Positions 29,181 to 38,700 of a stretch of 64,000 nucleotides of DNA are shown here, piece after piece (within the stretch, counting starts at the first letter, position 1; the number at the start of each line of letters is the position of its first letter). The notes below the pieces were generated by a model. That model had not been told where the DNA came from. It saw only the letters and a program-made list of their open reading frames with translations, and searched no databases. The stretch comes from Shinella granuli. Its GTDB lineage: Bacteria > Pseudomonadota > Alphaproteobacteria > Rhizobiales > Rhizobiaceae. Made by a program: the position numbers and the translations under genes. Location of the stretch: positions 62,001-126,000 of the forward strand of contig NZ_SLVX01000012.1 of the NCBI RefSeq assembly GCF_004341885.1. The letters run 5' to 3'.

Positions 29181-30551
29181 ATGGAAACCAAAGCCAATTA
29201 CGCCCTCGTCGGTTTCTTCACCGTCCTCGTCATGGCTGCCGCCTTCGTCTTCGTCTACTGGATGTCGCAATATGGCCGTGGCGGCGAGATGGCGCAGCTG
29301 GCGATCCGCATTCCCGGTTCGGCGAACGGCCTCAGCATCGGCTCGCCCGTGCGCTTCAACGGCATTCCGGTCGGCTCCGTGCGCAGCCTTGCCATCGATG
29401 CCGACGACCCGCGCTTCTCCGTCGCCATGACGGAGGTCTCGACCAGCGCGCCGGTCAAGCAGAGCACGACCGCGGTCCTTGAAGTGCAGGGCCTGACGGG
29501 GGCGGCCTATATCGAGCTTTCCGGCGGCAGCGCGGGCGATCCGAACATCCTGCGCCAGGCCGTCGACAACGAGGTTCCGGCCGTGCTGCAGGCGGAACAG
29601 TCGAGCGTGACGAACATCCTGTCCACCGCCGACAAGATCCTGAAGCGCGCCGATGCCGCGATCACCGACATCCAGGGCTTCGTCGCCGATGCGCGCGGCC
29701 CGCTGACGACGACGATCCAGAATGCCGAGCAGTTCTCCGGCGCGCTCGCCCGCAACGGCGAGAAGGTGGATCAATTCCTGCAGAGCGTTGGGGGGCTTTC
29801 GGAGACCTTCCGCAATCTTTCCGGCCAGCTCGATTCGACGCTCGCCTCGGTCGACGCGCTGATCAAGGCGGTCGATCCGAAGAAGGTCGAGGATTTCGTC
29901 GGCAATGTCGACAAGGTCAGCAGGGATATCGCCGATGCCTCCGGCGACATCAAGGCGACCGTCGAAGGCTTCCGCAAGACGGCGGAGACCTTCGATACCT
30001 TCGGCAAGCAGGCGACGGTGACGCTCGACAAGGTCGACAGCCTCGTCGCCGCGGTCGATACGCAGAAGGTCGGCGGCGCGATCGACGACATTTCGGTCGC
30101 GACCGCCGATGCCCGCAAGGCCATCGCCTCCGTCACCGGCGTCGCCAACCGCATCGGCGCGCGGGAGGAGGATATCGACCAGATCATCACCGACGTGCAG
30201 CAGATGAGCAACAAGCTGAACGCGGCCTCCACGCGCGTCGACGGCGTGCTCGCCAAGCTCGACGGCTTCCTCGGCGAGGGGGATTCCGAATCGCTCTTCG
30301 CCGAGGCCAAGGCGACGCTGCAATCGATCAAGCAGGCGGCTGACACGCTGAACGGCCGGATCGGGCCGATCGCCGACGGGCTGCAGCGATTCTCCGGCTC
30401 GGGCCTGCGCGACGTCGAGGCGCTGGTGCTCGACACGCGCCGCACGATCCAGAATCTCGACAGCGCGATCTCCGGTTTCGAGCGCAACCCGCAGCGCCTG
30501 CTCTTCGGCGGGGAGACGGTCAAGCAGTATGACGGCCGCAACCGGCGCTGA
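29181..30551 (+). CDS. MCE-domain substrate-binding protein (MlaD-like)
   Basis: The 456-residue protein is anchored by one N-terminal membrane helix (about 8-28). The MCE domain follows (about 38-118, including GLSIGSPVRFNGIPVGSVRSL). Then comes a region of some 330 residues that is strongly helical with regular Asp/Val/Ile/Ala spacing (VDQFLQSVGGLSETFRNL and similar), probably a coiled-coil barrel across the periplasm as in PqiB/YebT-type or LinM-type proteins. The long C-terminal region distinguishes it from the short E. coli MlaD. It starts 60 bp after the ATPase stop, third in the operon. Confidence 0.92.
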   Translation: METKANYALVGFFTVLVMAAAFVFVYWMSQYGRGGEMAQLAIRIPGSANGLSIGSPVRFNGIPVGSVRSLAIDADDPRFSVAMTEVSTSAPVKQSTTAVLEVQGLTGAAYIELSGGSAGDPNILRQAVDNEVPAVLQAEQSSVTNILSTADKILKRADAAITDIQGFVADARGPLTTTIQNAEQFSGALARNGEKVDQFLQSVGGLSETFRNLSGQLDSTLASVDALIKAVDPKKVEDFVGNVDKVSRDIADASGDIKATVEGFRKTAETFDTFGKQATVTLDKVDSLVAAVDTQKVGGAIDDISVATADARKAIASVTGVANRIGAREEDIDQIITDVQQMSNKLNAASTRVDGVLAKLDGFLGEGDSESLFAEAKATLQSIKQAADTLNGRIGPIADGLQRFSGSGLRDVEALVLDTRRTIQNLDSAISGFERNPQRLLFGGETVKQYDGRNRR

Positions 30552-30685
30552 TCCGGCCGCAAGGTGTGGCCCTATCCCCACAACCGCCAGCCGCTGGTGG
30601 TTCATGGCAGATTTGTCCGTCCGCGCGGCGGTGACAGCATGCCGTACCGCTGCTACACAGGCCGGTACACGGGTTTGAGGACGAC

Positions 30686-31303
30686 ATGACGGGTTCGGGT
30701 ATGGGTTTGTTGCGGAACGGGACTGCGGCGCGCGCCGCGCTCGTTGCCGTTCTGGCGACAATGCTCGCCGCCTGCGGCAGCACGCAGGCCAGGAACGATA
30801 CGTTCGCGCTCACCTCCGTCGCCACCGCCGACGGTCCTTCGGTCAGGAGCCGGCAGATCCTCGTGCCGCAGCCCTCGGCGCTGAAGGCGCTCGACGGCGA
30901 GCAGATCGTCATCCGCCCGTCCGCCTCCGAAATCCAGTATCTCGCGGGCGCCCAGTGGAGCGACAGCCTGAGCAAGATGGTGCAGGCCAAGCTCGTGCAG
31001 GCCTTCGAGAACACCGGCCGCCTCGGCGGCGTCGGCATGCCGGGGCAGGGCCTCGCGATCGACTACCAGATCGTCACCGACATACGTGCCTTCGAGGTGC
31101 AGACGGCCGGCGCCGATGCGGCGGTGGTGGAGATCTCCGCAAAGCTGCTCAACGACCGCAACGGCACGGTGCGGGCGCAGAAGGTGTTTCGCGCGACGGT
31201 TCCGGTCGGCGGAACCGGCAACCCGGCCTTCGTGAAGGCGCTCGACGCGGCCTTCGCCGCGGTCACGGCCGATATCGTCGGCTGGACGCTCGGCACGATC
31301 TGA
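30686..31303 (+). CDS. ABC transport auxiliary lipoprotein (LinN/MlaA-unrelated, ABC_trans_aux)
   Basis: The 205-residue protein has a lipoprotein signal peptide with lipobox LAAC (Cys at about 31). A domain of the ABC-transport auxiliary family follows, with RSRQILVPQPSALKALDGEQIVIRPSASEIQYLAGAQWSDSLSKMVQAKLVQAFENTG. Family members (LinN, PqiC type) sit in the outer membrane facing the periplasm and work with an MCE protein. Its position as fourth gene, 134 bp after the MCE gene, fits that role. The ATG is preceded by GAGGA. A copy of an intergenic repeat follows its stop. Confidence 0.88.
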   Translation: MTGSGMGLLRNGTAARAALVAVLATMLAACGSTQARNDTFALTSVATADGPSVRSRQILVPQPSALKALDGEQIVIRPSASEIQYLAGAQWSDSLSKMVQAKLVQAFENTGRLGGVGMPGQGLAIDYQIVTDIRAFEVQTAGADAAVVEISAKLLNDRNGTVRAQKVFRATVPVGGTGNPAFVKALDAAFAAVTADIVGWTLGTI

Positions 31304-31347
31304 TTTTCTTGATTGCGTTCAGTTGGTGATGCGGGGGGGGTGCTAAA

Positions 31348-31510
31348 GCCCCTCATCCCGCTGCCGCGACCTTCTCCCCGCAGGCGGGGAGAAGGGGCAA
31401 GTGGCATGGCTTTCCAAATCAGCGCGACGTCATTTGTTTGGGGAAACCCACAGGGCGCTCCCCCTTCGCCCCGCTTGCGGGGAGAAGGTGCCGGCAGACG
31501 GATGAGGGGC
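31348..31510. repeat. RIME-type rhizobial intergenic mosaic repeat
   Basis: A 163-bp element has inverted ends (gcccctcatcc-type 5' end and its complement ggatgaggggc at the 3' end). Each arm carries a hairpin cttctccccgc-xx-gcggggagaag. This CTCATCC/GCCGGCACCTTCTCCCCGC pattern is the one I know from repetitive intergenic mosaic elements of Rhizobium and Sinorhizobium. It lies between the convergent MCE-lipoprotein and Tim44-like genes and may also act as a bidirectional terminator. Confidence 0.8.
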
Positions 31511-31536
31511 CGCACGTCGACGCGCAGCCCGTCCCG

Positions 31537-32508
31537 TCAGGCGTTCTCGACGCCCTGGATGGCCGAGACCTTCCAGTCGCTGCCGTTGCGGCGCACGAAG
31601 GTCCAGATCTCGACGGCTTCCGTCAGGTTGTCCGGATCGCCGGAAACGAGCGCGCCGGTCGCGCGGTCGCGCATCACGTCGATGCTTTCGTAGCGCATGG
31701 CGACGGTGGCGTATTCGTCGGCGCCTTCGCGCCAGGCTTCGGCAATGTCGCCCTGCACGAGATGGATGTCGCGCACCTCGTTCTTCAGGCCCTGGGTGGC
31801 GTTGTCGCCGAGCTCCTCGGCGAGATAGGACATCGCCTCCGGCGTGGTGATCTGGCGCAGCGTGCGGAAATCCTCTGCCGCATAGGCCGCCTGCAGCTCC
31901 TTCAGCATGCTCTCGAACTGCTCGAGATCGGCCTGCTTGATGCCGATCTCGTCGCCGCCCTTCGGCTGCGGCGCGGCCTGGCGGCTGCCGCCGCCGATGC
32001 TCGGGATCTTGAAGTCCGGGCCGCTGTTCGGTGCGGCGTTGCGGGCATGGGCGGCGCCGGCATAGGCGGGCGCGTTCTTCTGCGCGAACATGCGGCGCAG
32101 GAACAGGAAGAGGCCGGCGATCAGCAGCATCTGCAGGATCAGGCCGAGGAAGCCGATGCCGCCGCCGAGGCCCTGGCCGAGCAGCATGCCGACGAGGCCG
32201 CCGAGCATCAGGCCGCCGAGCAGCGTGCCGCCGAATCCGCCGAAGAGGCCGGGGCGCGGATTGGTGGCCGTGGCGTTGCGGCCGGCGGAGGGCTGGGCCG
32301 ACTGCTGGCGCGTCATGGTGCGGTCGATCGGCTGGGCATCCGTCGGTGCGGTGCGCGTCGTCGAGGGCGTCGAGAAGGTGCGGCTGCCGCGGCTGCCGAA
32401 ACCGCCGCCGGCACGGCGGGCCTCCGCCACGTCCACCACCGTCATCATCACCATCACCGCGACCGCAAGCGTCGCCAGAATGCGTCCAAAGCCTTGTATA
32501 AAGATCAT
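31537..32508 (-). CDS. Tim44-like domain membrane protein
   Basis: The 323-residue protein has an N-terminal hydrophobic signal or anchor (about 1-27) and a Ser/Thr/Pro/Arg-rich linker. A Gly-rich double membrane segment (about 85-135, GGTLLGGLMLGGLVGMLLG then FLGLILQMLLIAGLFLFL) follows. The C-terminal Tim44-like domain (about 185-323) includes DLEQFESMLKELQAAYAAEDFRTLRQITTPEAMSYLAEEL. In mitochondria this fold tethers Hsp70 to TIM23; in bacteria TimA/Tim44-like proteins are found in the membrane with unclear role. The ATG at 32508 is preferred; one at 32526 is in frame. It lies downstream of the GPR gene on the same strand. Confidence 0.87.
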   Translation of the reverse strand: MIFIQGFGRILATLAVAVMVMMTVVDVAEARRAGGGFGSRGSRTFSTPSTTRTAPTDAQPIDRTMTRQQSAQPSAGRNATATNPRPGLFGGFGGTLLGGLMLGGLVGMLLGQGLGGGIGFLGLILQMLLIAGLFLFLRRMFAQKNAPAYAGAAHARNAAPNSGPDFKIPSIGGGSRQAAPQPKGGDEIGIKQADLEQFESMLKELQAAYAAEDFRTLRQITTPEAMSYLAEELGDNATQGLKNEVRDIHLVQGDIAEAWREGADEYATVAMRYESIDVMRDRATGALVSGDPDNLTEAVEIWTFVRRNGSDWKVSAIQGVENA

Positions 32509-32665
32509 TTCCGTCTCTCTTCCCATGCGCCTTGTGGCGCGACGGACCGCATATAGCGGCTGGCGGCCCGGATTTTAAGGTTATGCGGCCGGAAATCGGC
32601 GGGCCGGGACGGTCGGCGTCATCAAAGGTGCGTTATCGGCGCTTCAGCCAGAAGCCTCAACGCAG

Positions 32666-32690
32666 AACGGCCGCCTTGCGGGCGGCCGTT
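32666..32690 (-). terminator. Hairpin after the GPR-like gene
   Basis: A perfect 10-bp stem (aacggccgcc/ggcggccgtt) with a 5-nt loop lies 23 bp after the stop of the giant gene. The U-tract is poor, so terminator function is likely but not certain. Confidence 0.55.
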
Positions 32691-32712
32691 CGATCCCTTC
32701 TGTCCGGTTCGC

Positions 32713-35700
32713 TTAGCTGAAGCGGCCCGCGGCATGGGCCAGCATGGTGTAGACCTTGCCGGTGTCCGAGGTGAGGTAGGTCTGCGTCATCACCTTGTCG
32801 CGGTCGTTGCGGGCCACATCGGCGAGCAGCTTCTCGAAGTCCGAGATGTAGCGGTCGACCGCGGTGCGGAATTCCGGCTCGCGCTCGTACTTGCGCTTGA
32901 TCTCGTCGAAGGTCTGCTGGCCCTTCAGCGTGTAGAGGCGGCGCGTGAAGACGTCGCGCTCGCCGCGCTGGTAGCGGCGCCACAGGTCGACCGAGGCATC
33001 GTGGTCGATCGCGCGGGCGATGTCGACCGAAAGCGAGTTCAGCGATTCGACGACATGGCGCGGGTTGCGGTTGTCCGGGCGGGCGGCCTGGCCGTCGGTG
33101 CGCGGCTGGCCGAACTGGGCCTCCTCGCGCGAGACGGCGCCGCGCAGAAGATCCCGCATCCAGCCGCCTTCGCCACCGGTGGTCCTGGCTTCGGCTTCCG
33201 CGGGCAGGGGCTGTGCGCGCTGCGGCACGGTGGCCGTCGCGGCACGCTCCAGGCCGAGGCTGCCGCGCAGTTGGGCCGGTTCCTCGCGGCGGGGCTCGGC
33301 GCGGGTTTCCTGCACCGGCTGTGCCTGCTGGACGACCCTGGCCTGGACCACGGCCGGGCGGGAGACTTCCAGCGCCGAGGAGGACTTGCCGATGATGTCG
33401 GACAGGTCCTGCAGGGCCTTGATCTGCTCGCTGACGGCGCGGCGCATCTGGGCGGCGCTTTCCTTGGCTTCTTCCGGCAGGTCGAAGGCGCCGCGCTTCA
33501 GCTCGCCGCGGGTCTGGTCGAGCTCCTTGCGGATATCGGCGGCGGCGCGGCGGATTTCCTCGGTCGCGCCGGAGAACTTGCCGACGGCTTCCTCGACGGC
33601 TTCGCGCAGCGTTTCGCGCATGACGGTCGTGGCGGCCTCGGACTTCTTGCCGCTTTCGGCAAGCATGCGATCGACATCGGAAAGCGAGGCGCCGACGCTG
33701 CCGCGCAGGCGGTTCGCCACTTCCCTGGTCCGCTCCTCGGCACGGGCGAAGGAGCCCTCGACCGACTGGCCCGCTTCCTCGCCGGCCTTGACCAGTTGCT
33801 CGCGCAACATATTGGCCGCGGCCTCGGCGCGTTTCTCGGTCTCGCCGAGAATGCGGCCGACTTCGGCGAAGGAGGTCTGGATGCCGCCGCGCAGGTTGCC
33901 GGCGATGAGGTTCGAACGCTCCTCGGCGCGGCTGAAGACGCCCTCGACCATGCCTTCGAGCGACTGCATGGTCTTCTCGATCTCCTCCGAGCGCTGCACG
34001 AGGCCGACGGAGAGCGAACGTAGCGCGTCCTGGCGCTCTTCCAGCGTCGAGACGAGGTTCGACTGGGCGGCGGCGAGCAGGTCGGAGGCCTGCGACAGGA
34101 TCTTCGAGTGGTCCTCGAAGCGCCCGACGATGCCGCCGATCTGCGACAGCGTGCCGGACGAGATGTCGGACAGGCGGTCCACCTTGCCCTCGAGCAGGCG
34201 CGACGTGGTGGACACCATGTCGGAGGCGCGCTCGGCGGAGGTGGAGAAGCGCTCGGCCGTGCTCATCAGACGGCTGTCGATGGCGCCGAGCGTCTGGCTG
34301 GCCGCATCGACGATGCCGGCAATCGCGCCGTTGCTTTCCGAAAGGCGGGCGATCAGGCTTTCGACATTGGCCGCAAGGCCGCTTTCGATCTCGCGCATCG
34401 TGCCGGCGGCTTCTTCCGTGCGGCTGGTGATGGCGGCGAGCGTGTCGGCCGTGCGGGCGGAGATCGCGTTGATGAGCGCGGCGTTCTCGTTGCGCAGGCG
34501 TTCGGCGCTTTCGCGGGCGACGCCGCTGATGCGCTCGGCAGCGTCACGGGCGACACCCCCGATGCCCTCGGCAGCCTCGCGGCCGACGGCGGCATAGCTG
34601 TCGATGACCGGACGGGCCTCCTCGTCGATCAGGCGGGCAAGCTCTTCCGTGCGGCTTGCCAGCATGGAGTTGAGCTCGCGGGTGCGCTCGTCGAGCGTCG
34701 AGCGGATGGAGGCGCCACGGGCTTCCAGGGCCTTCTCGACGTCGCCGAGGCCGGCGCGCAGCGACTGGGCCTGGTCGGCGAGGCGGTTTTCCGTCTCGGC
34801 GAAGCGGGCAACAGCGGTCGCGGTGGTCTCCTCGACGGCGCGGGTGAAGGCTTCGTTGCGGGCCGAAAGATTGCCGGCGAATTCCTCGCCCGTGCGGGCG
34901 ATGTTTTCGGCGGCGCGCTGGGCTTCGGCCCCCATTTCCTGGGCCGCGCGGGAAACCGCGCCGCGCAGCGACGAGCTGAGGCTGGCGAATTCCTCGCCGG
35001 TCTTGGCGAGCGACTGGGCGGAGCGGATCGCTTCGGCGTCCATGTCCTGGGCGGCCTGCGAAACCGCTTCGCGCAGGGTTGCGGCGAGGCCGGCGGCCTT
35101 GCCGTCGATCGTGCGGTTGACGCTGTCGAGACCGATGGTCAGGGCCCGGTCCATCGTGCCGAGGCGTTCCTCGATGCGGCCGGTCTTCTCGTCGATCGTG
35201 CCGGCGATGCGCTCGGCGGCTTCGCCCGTGATGCGTTCGATGTCGCCGGTGCGGGCCGTGAGCGTGCCGTCGATGCGTTCGGCGGCTTCCCCGGCAATGC
35301 GGGCGATGTCGCTGGCGCGGCTTGCCAGCGTGCCGTCGATGCGCTCGGCGGCCTCGCCGACGGCGCGGCTGATCTCGTCGGCGCGATTGACGAGGGCGCC
35401 ATCGATGCGTTCGGCGGCATTGCCGACGGACCGCTCGATCTGGCTTGCCCGGTTGAGGAGCGTGCCGTCGAGGCGTTCGGCGGCCTCGCCGACGGTGCGG
35501 CTGATCTCGTCGACACGGCCGACAAGGGCGCCGTCGATGCGCTCGGCAGCATTGTCGACCGTCAGTTCGATCTGCGTTGCGCGGGCCAGCAGCGTGTCGT
35601 CGATGCGCTCGGCGACGTTGCCGACGGTCATCTCGATCTGGGTGGCGCGGGCAATCAGCGTGTCGTCGATGCGGTCCGCCGCTTCCCCGGCAATGCGGGC

Positions 35701-38700
35701 GATCTGGTCGGCACGGCTTGCCAGCGTACCGTCGATGCGCTCGGCGGCTTCGCCGGTGACGCGCTCGATATCGGTGAGGCGGCCGGAAAGGGCGCCTTCG
35801 ATGCGCTCGGCCGCGCTGGCGCCGAGGCGCTCGATGTCGGTGACGCGGCCGGCAAGGGCGGCCGCGATGCGCGCCGTCGTCTCGTCGCCGATGCGCTCGA
35901 CCTCGGCCATCGGCCGGGAGAGGGCTTCGGACACGCGCAGCGATACGTCGCCGCCCACGCGGTCGAGATCGGTGAGGCGTTCCGACAGCGTGTCGGAAAT
36001 GCGCGAGGCGGCCGTGTCGACGAGGCCGGAGACGTGGTCGACGCTGTACTCGATGCGGGATTCGAGCTTGCCGAGGTTTTCCTCCAGGCGGCTGCCGGTC
36101 GTGTCGAAGCGATTGGCGACGCTGTCGACCGTCTGCTCCATGCGGTTGCCGAAGGTATCGGCCGCCTGGACGATCTTCGCCGAGGTTTCGACGAGGCGTT
36201 CGGCGACGGCGCCGACGCTTTCGCGCACGCGCTGGTCGAGCAGGGCGCCGCTGCCGTCGATGGTGCGGCGCAGCGCTTCCTCGTGCTGCTCCATGGACAG
36301 TTCCAGCATGCCGGCGCTGGTGGCGATCGAGGTGCCGATCGTGGTCACCTGGTCGTTCAGCGTCTCGGTGAGATGGTTGCGGCCCTCGGTGATGGCGAGG
36401 TTGATCGCATTGATGCGGTCGTCGAGCGTCGCGCGGATCTCGTCATGGGTGGTGACGAGCGAGCCGGTGAGCGCGGAGGCGCGGTCCGAGAGCTGTTCCA
36501 TCGACAGTTCCAGCATGCCGGTGCTGGTGGCGATCGAGGTGCCGATGGAGGTGACCTGGTCGTTCAGCGTCTCGGTGAGCTGGTTGCGGCCCTCGGTGAT
36601 GGCGAGGTTGATCGCGTCGATGCGGTCGTCGAGCGTCGCGCGGATCTGCTCATGGGTAGAGACGAGCGAGCCGGCGAGTTCCGAGGCGCGGCCCGAAAGC
36701 TGCTCGGCAATGGTGGCGGCGCGGCCGGAGAAGGCTTCGGCGAACTCGGCGGCCTGGCCGTGCAGGACGCCCGTGAGCTGCTGGTTGCCTTCGGACAGGA
36801 CCGTCTCGACGCGCTCTGCCGCCGCATCGATGGCGGACTGCATGGCGCCGGCGCTGTTGGACAGGACCGAGGCGAGGTTGGCCGTGCGGCCCGTGATGGC
36901 GTCGTCGATCTGGCGGGCGGCGCCCGTCAGGGCGTTCTCGACACGGCTGGCGGCGGTGCCGACGGACTGTTCGAGCTGGCTGCCCGTCTCGTTCAGCATG
37001 GAGGAGAGGGCGGCGGTGCGCTCGGAAAGCGCGCTGTCGATGCGGTTGTGGCTGGCGGCGATCGTCGATGCGATCTCGTCGGCGCGGGTGCCGAGCGCCT
37101 CTTCCATGCGGGCCTGGGCGGCCTCGATGCCGCTGGCGATCGAGGTGCCGCGGGAATCGAGTGCCTCCGTCAGGCGGCGTTCGCTGCCGGAGATGCTTTC
37201 CACCAGCGCGCTGGCGCGGGCGCCGAGCGCCTCTTCCATGCGGGCCTGCGCGGCCTCGATATCGGTGGCGATGGCCGAGCCGCGGGAATCGAGCGCGTCC
37301 GTCAGGCGGCGTTCGCTGCTCGAAATGCTTTCCGCCAGCGCATCCGCACGGGTGCCGAAGCCGCTTTCGATGCGGTTCTGCACCTCGGCGAGGCCGCCGA
37401 GAAGCGCGGCGGACTTTTCCGAGAGGACCGCGCCCATGCGCTCATGCGCACCGCTGACGGCATTGGAGATGGCGTCGGCATGGCCGGAGACGGCGCTTTC
37501 GATGACCTCCTGGCTGGTGGCGAGCGTCGTCGCCAGGGCGAAGGACTGGTCGGTGAGCGTGCTGCCGAGGCGATCGATGCTGGAGGTGAGGATGCCGTCC
37601 ATCGCGTCGCGGCCGCTGGCGACCGTTTCGTTGATGCGGGCGAGGCTCTCCATCAGCTTGCTGTCGAGCGAGCCGGCGCGCTGGTCGAAGGCCTGTGCGA
37701 ATTCCTCGACGCGGTGGTCGAAGGCGCTGGCGATCTGGCCGACGGTCGCCTGCATGCGCTCGTCGAAGAAGCCGGTGCGCAGGTCGAGGTCCATGACCGT
37801 GTCGTCGGCGGCGTTCTTGAGGCTCTGGCGGAACTGCGCGCCCTTCTCGTCGAGCGCGGCGTTCATCGACTGGAGAACGTGGTCGAGGCCGCCGGTGACG
37901 GCCTGCTGGCCGATCGACAGGCTTTCGCTGATCTCGCGGGTGCGGGCGATCAGCGTCTCGTTGAGCTGCTTGGCGCGCTCGTTCAGCGCGGCATTCAGCT
38001 TTTCGGTGTTCGTGTCGAGCGAGGTGGCGCGGGTCTCGAATTGCTGCAAGAGGTCACGGCCGCGCGAATCGAGGGTCTTGGTGAGATGGTCGAGGCGGCT
38101 GTCGAACTCGTTGGCGAGGGCCAGGCCCGACGAGCTCAGCGTCGACAGCAGGCTGTCGGTGCGGGCCGACAGCATGGCGCCGATCGTCTGCGTCGCGCTG
38201 TCGGATTTTTCCATCAGCATGGCGGCGCGGGTGTCGAGCATGGAGGCGAAGGCTTCGCCCGACGTGGCGAGGCGCTGGGTGATGTTGTCGCCGGCGCTGG
38301 CCAGCTCGTCCTTCAGTTGCTCGTGCGCGCCCGAGATCGACGAGCGGATGCGCTCGGCGTGGCTGACGATGGCTTCACGCTCGGCACCGAGCTCCTGGAC
38401 GAGGGTGCGCACGCGCATCTCGTTGTCGGAATAGCTGCGCTCGAGGGCGTTGACTTCCGAATGCACGAGTGTTTCGAGCTCGGTGGCGCGGGCGATGGTG
38501 CGCTCGATGCCCTCGTTCATCGCGGAGACTTCGCGGCGCACGGCCTGGCCGACGGTCATGATGCGGTCGCTGGCGACGGTTTCCGGCTCGGAAAGGCGGA
38601 GCGCGACTTCCGCCATGGAACGGGCGGCGCTGCGCAGTTCCTGGGCGCGGGAAATCATGATCGCGAAGGCGAAGAACAGCATGATCGGCATGACGATGGC

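Noticed and set aside
35221-35814. Regular 66-bp repeats considered as a CRISPR array.
   Set aside because: Units are contiguous with no unique spacers and encode a continuous helical repeat in frame.
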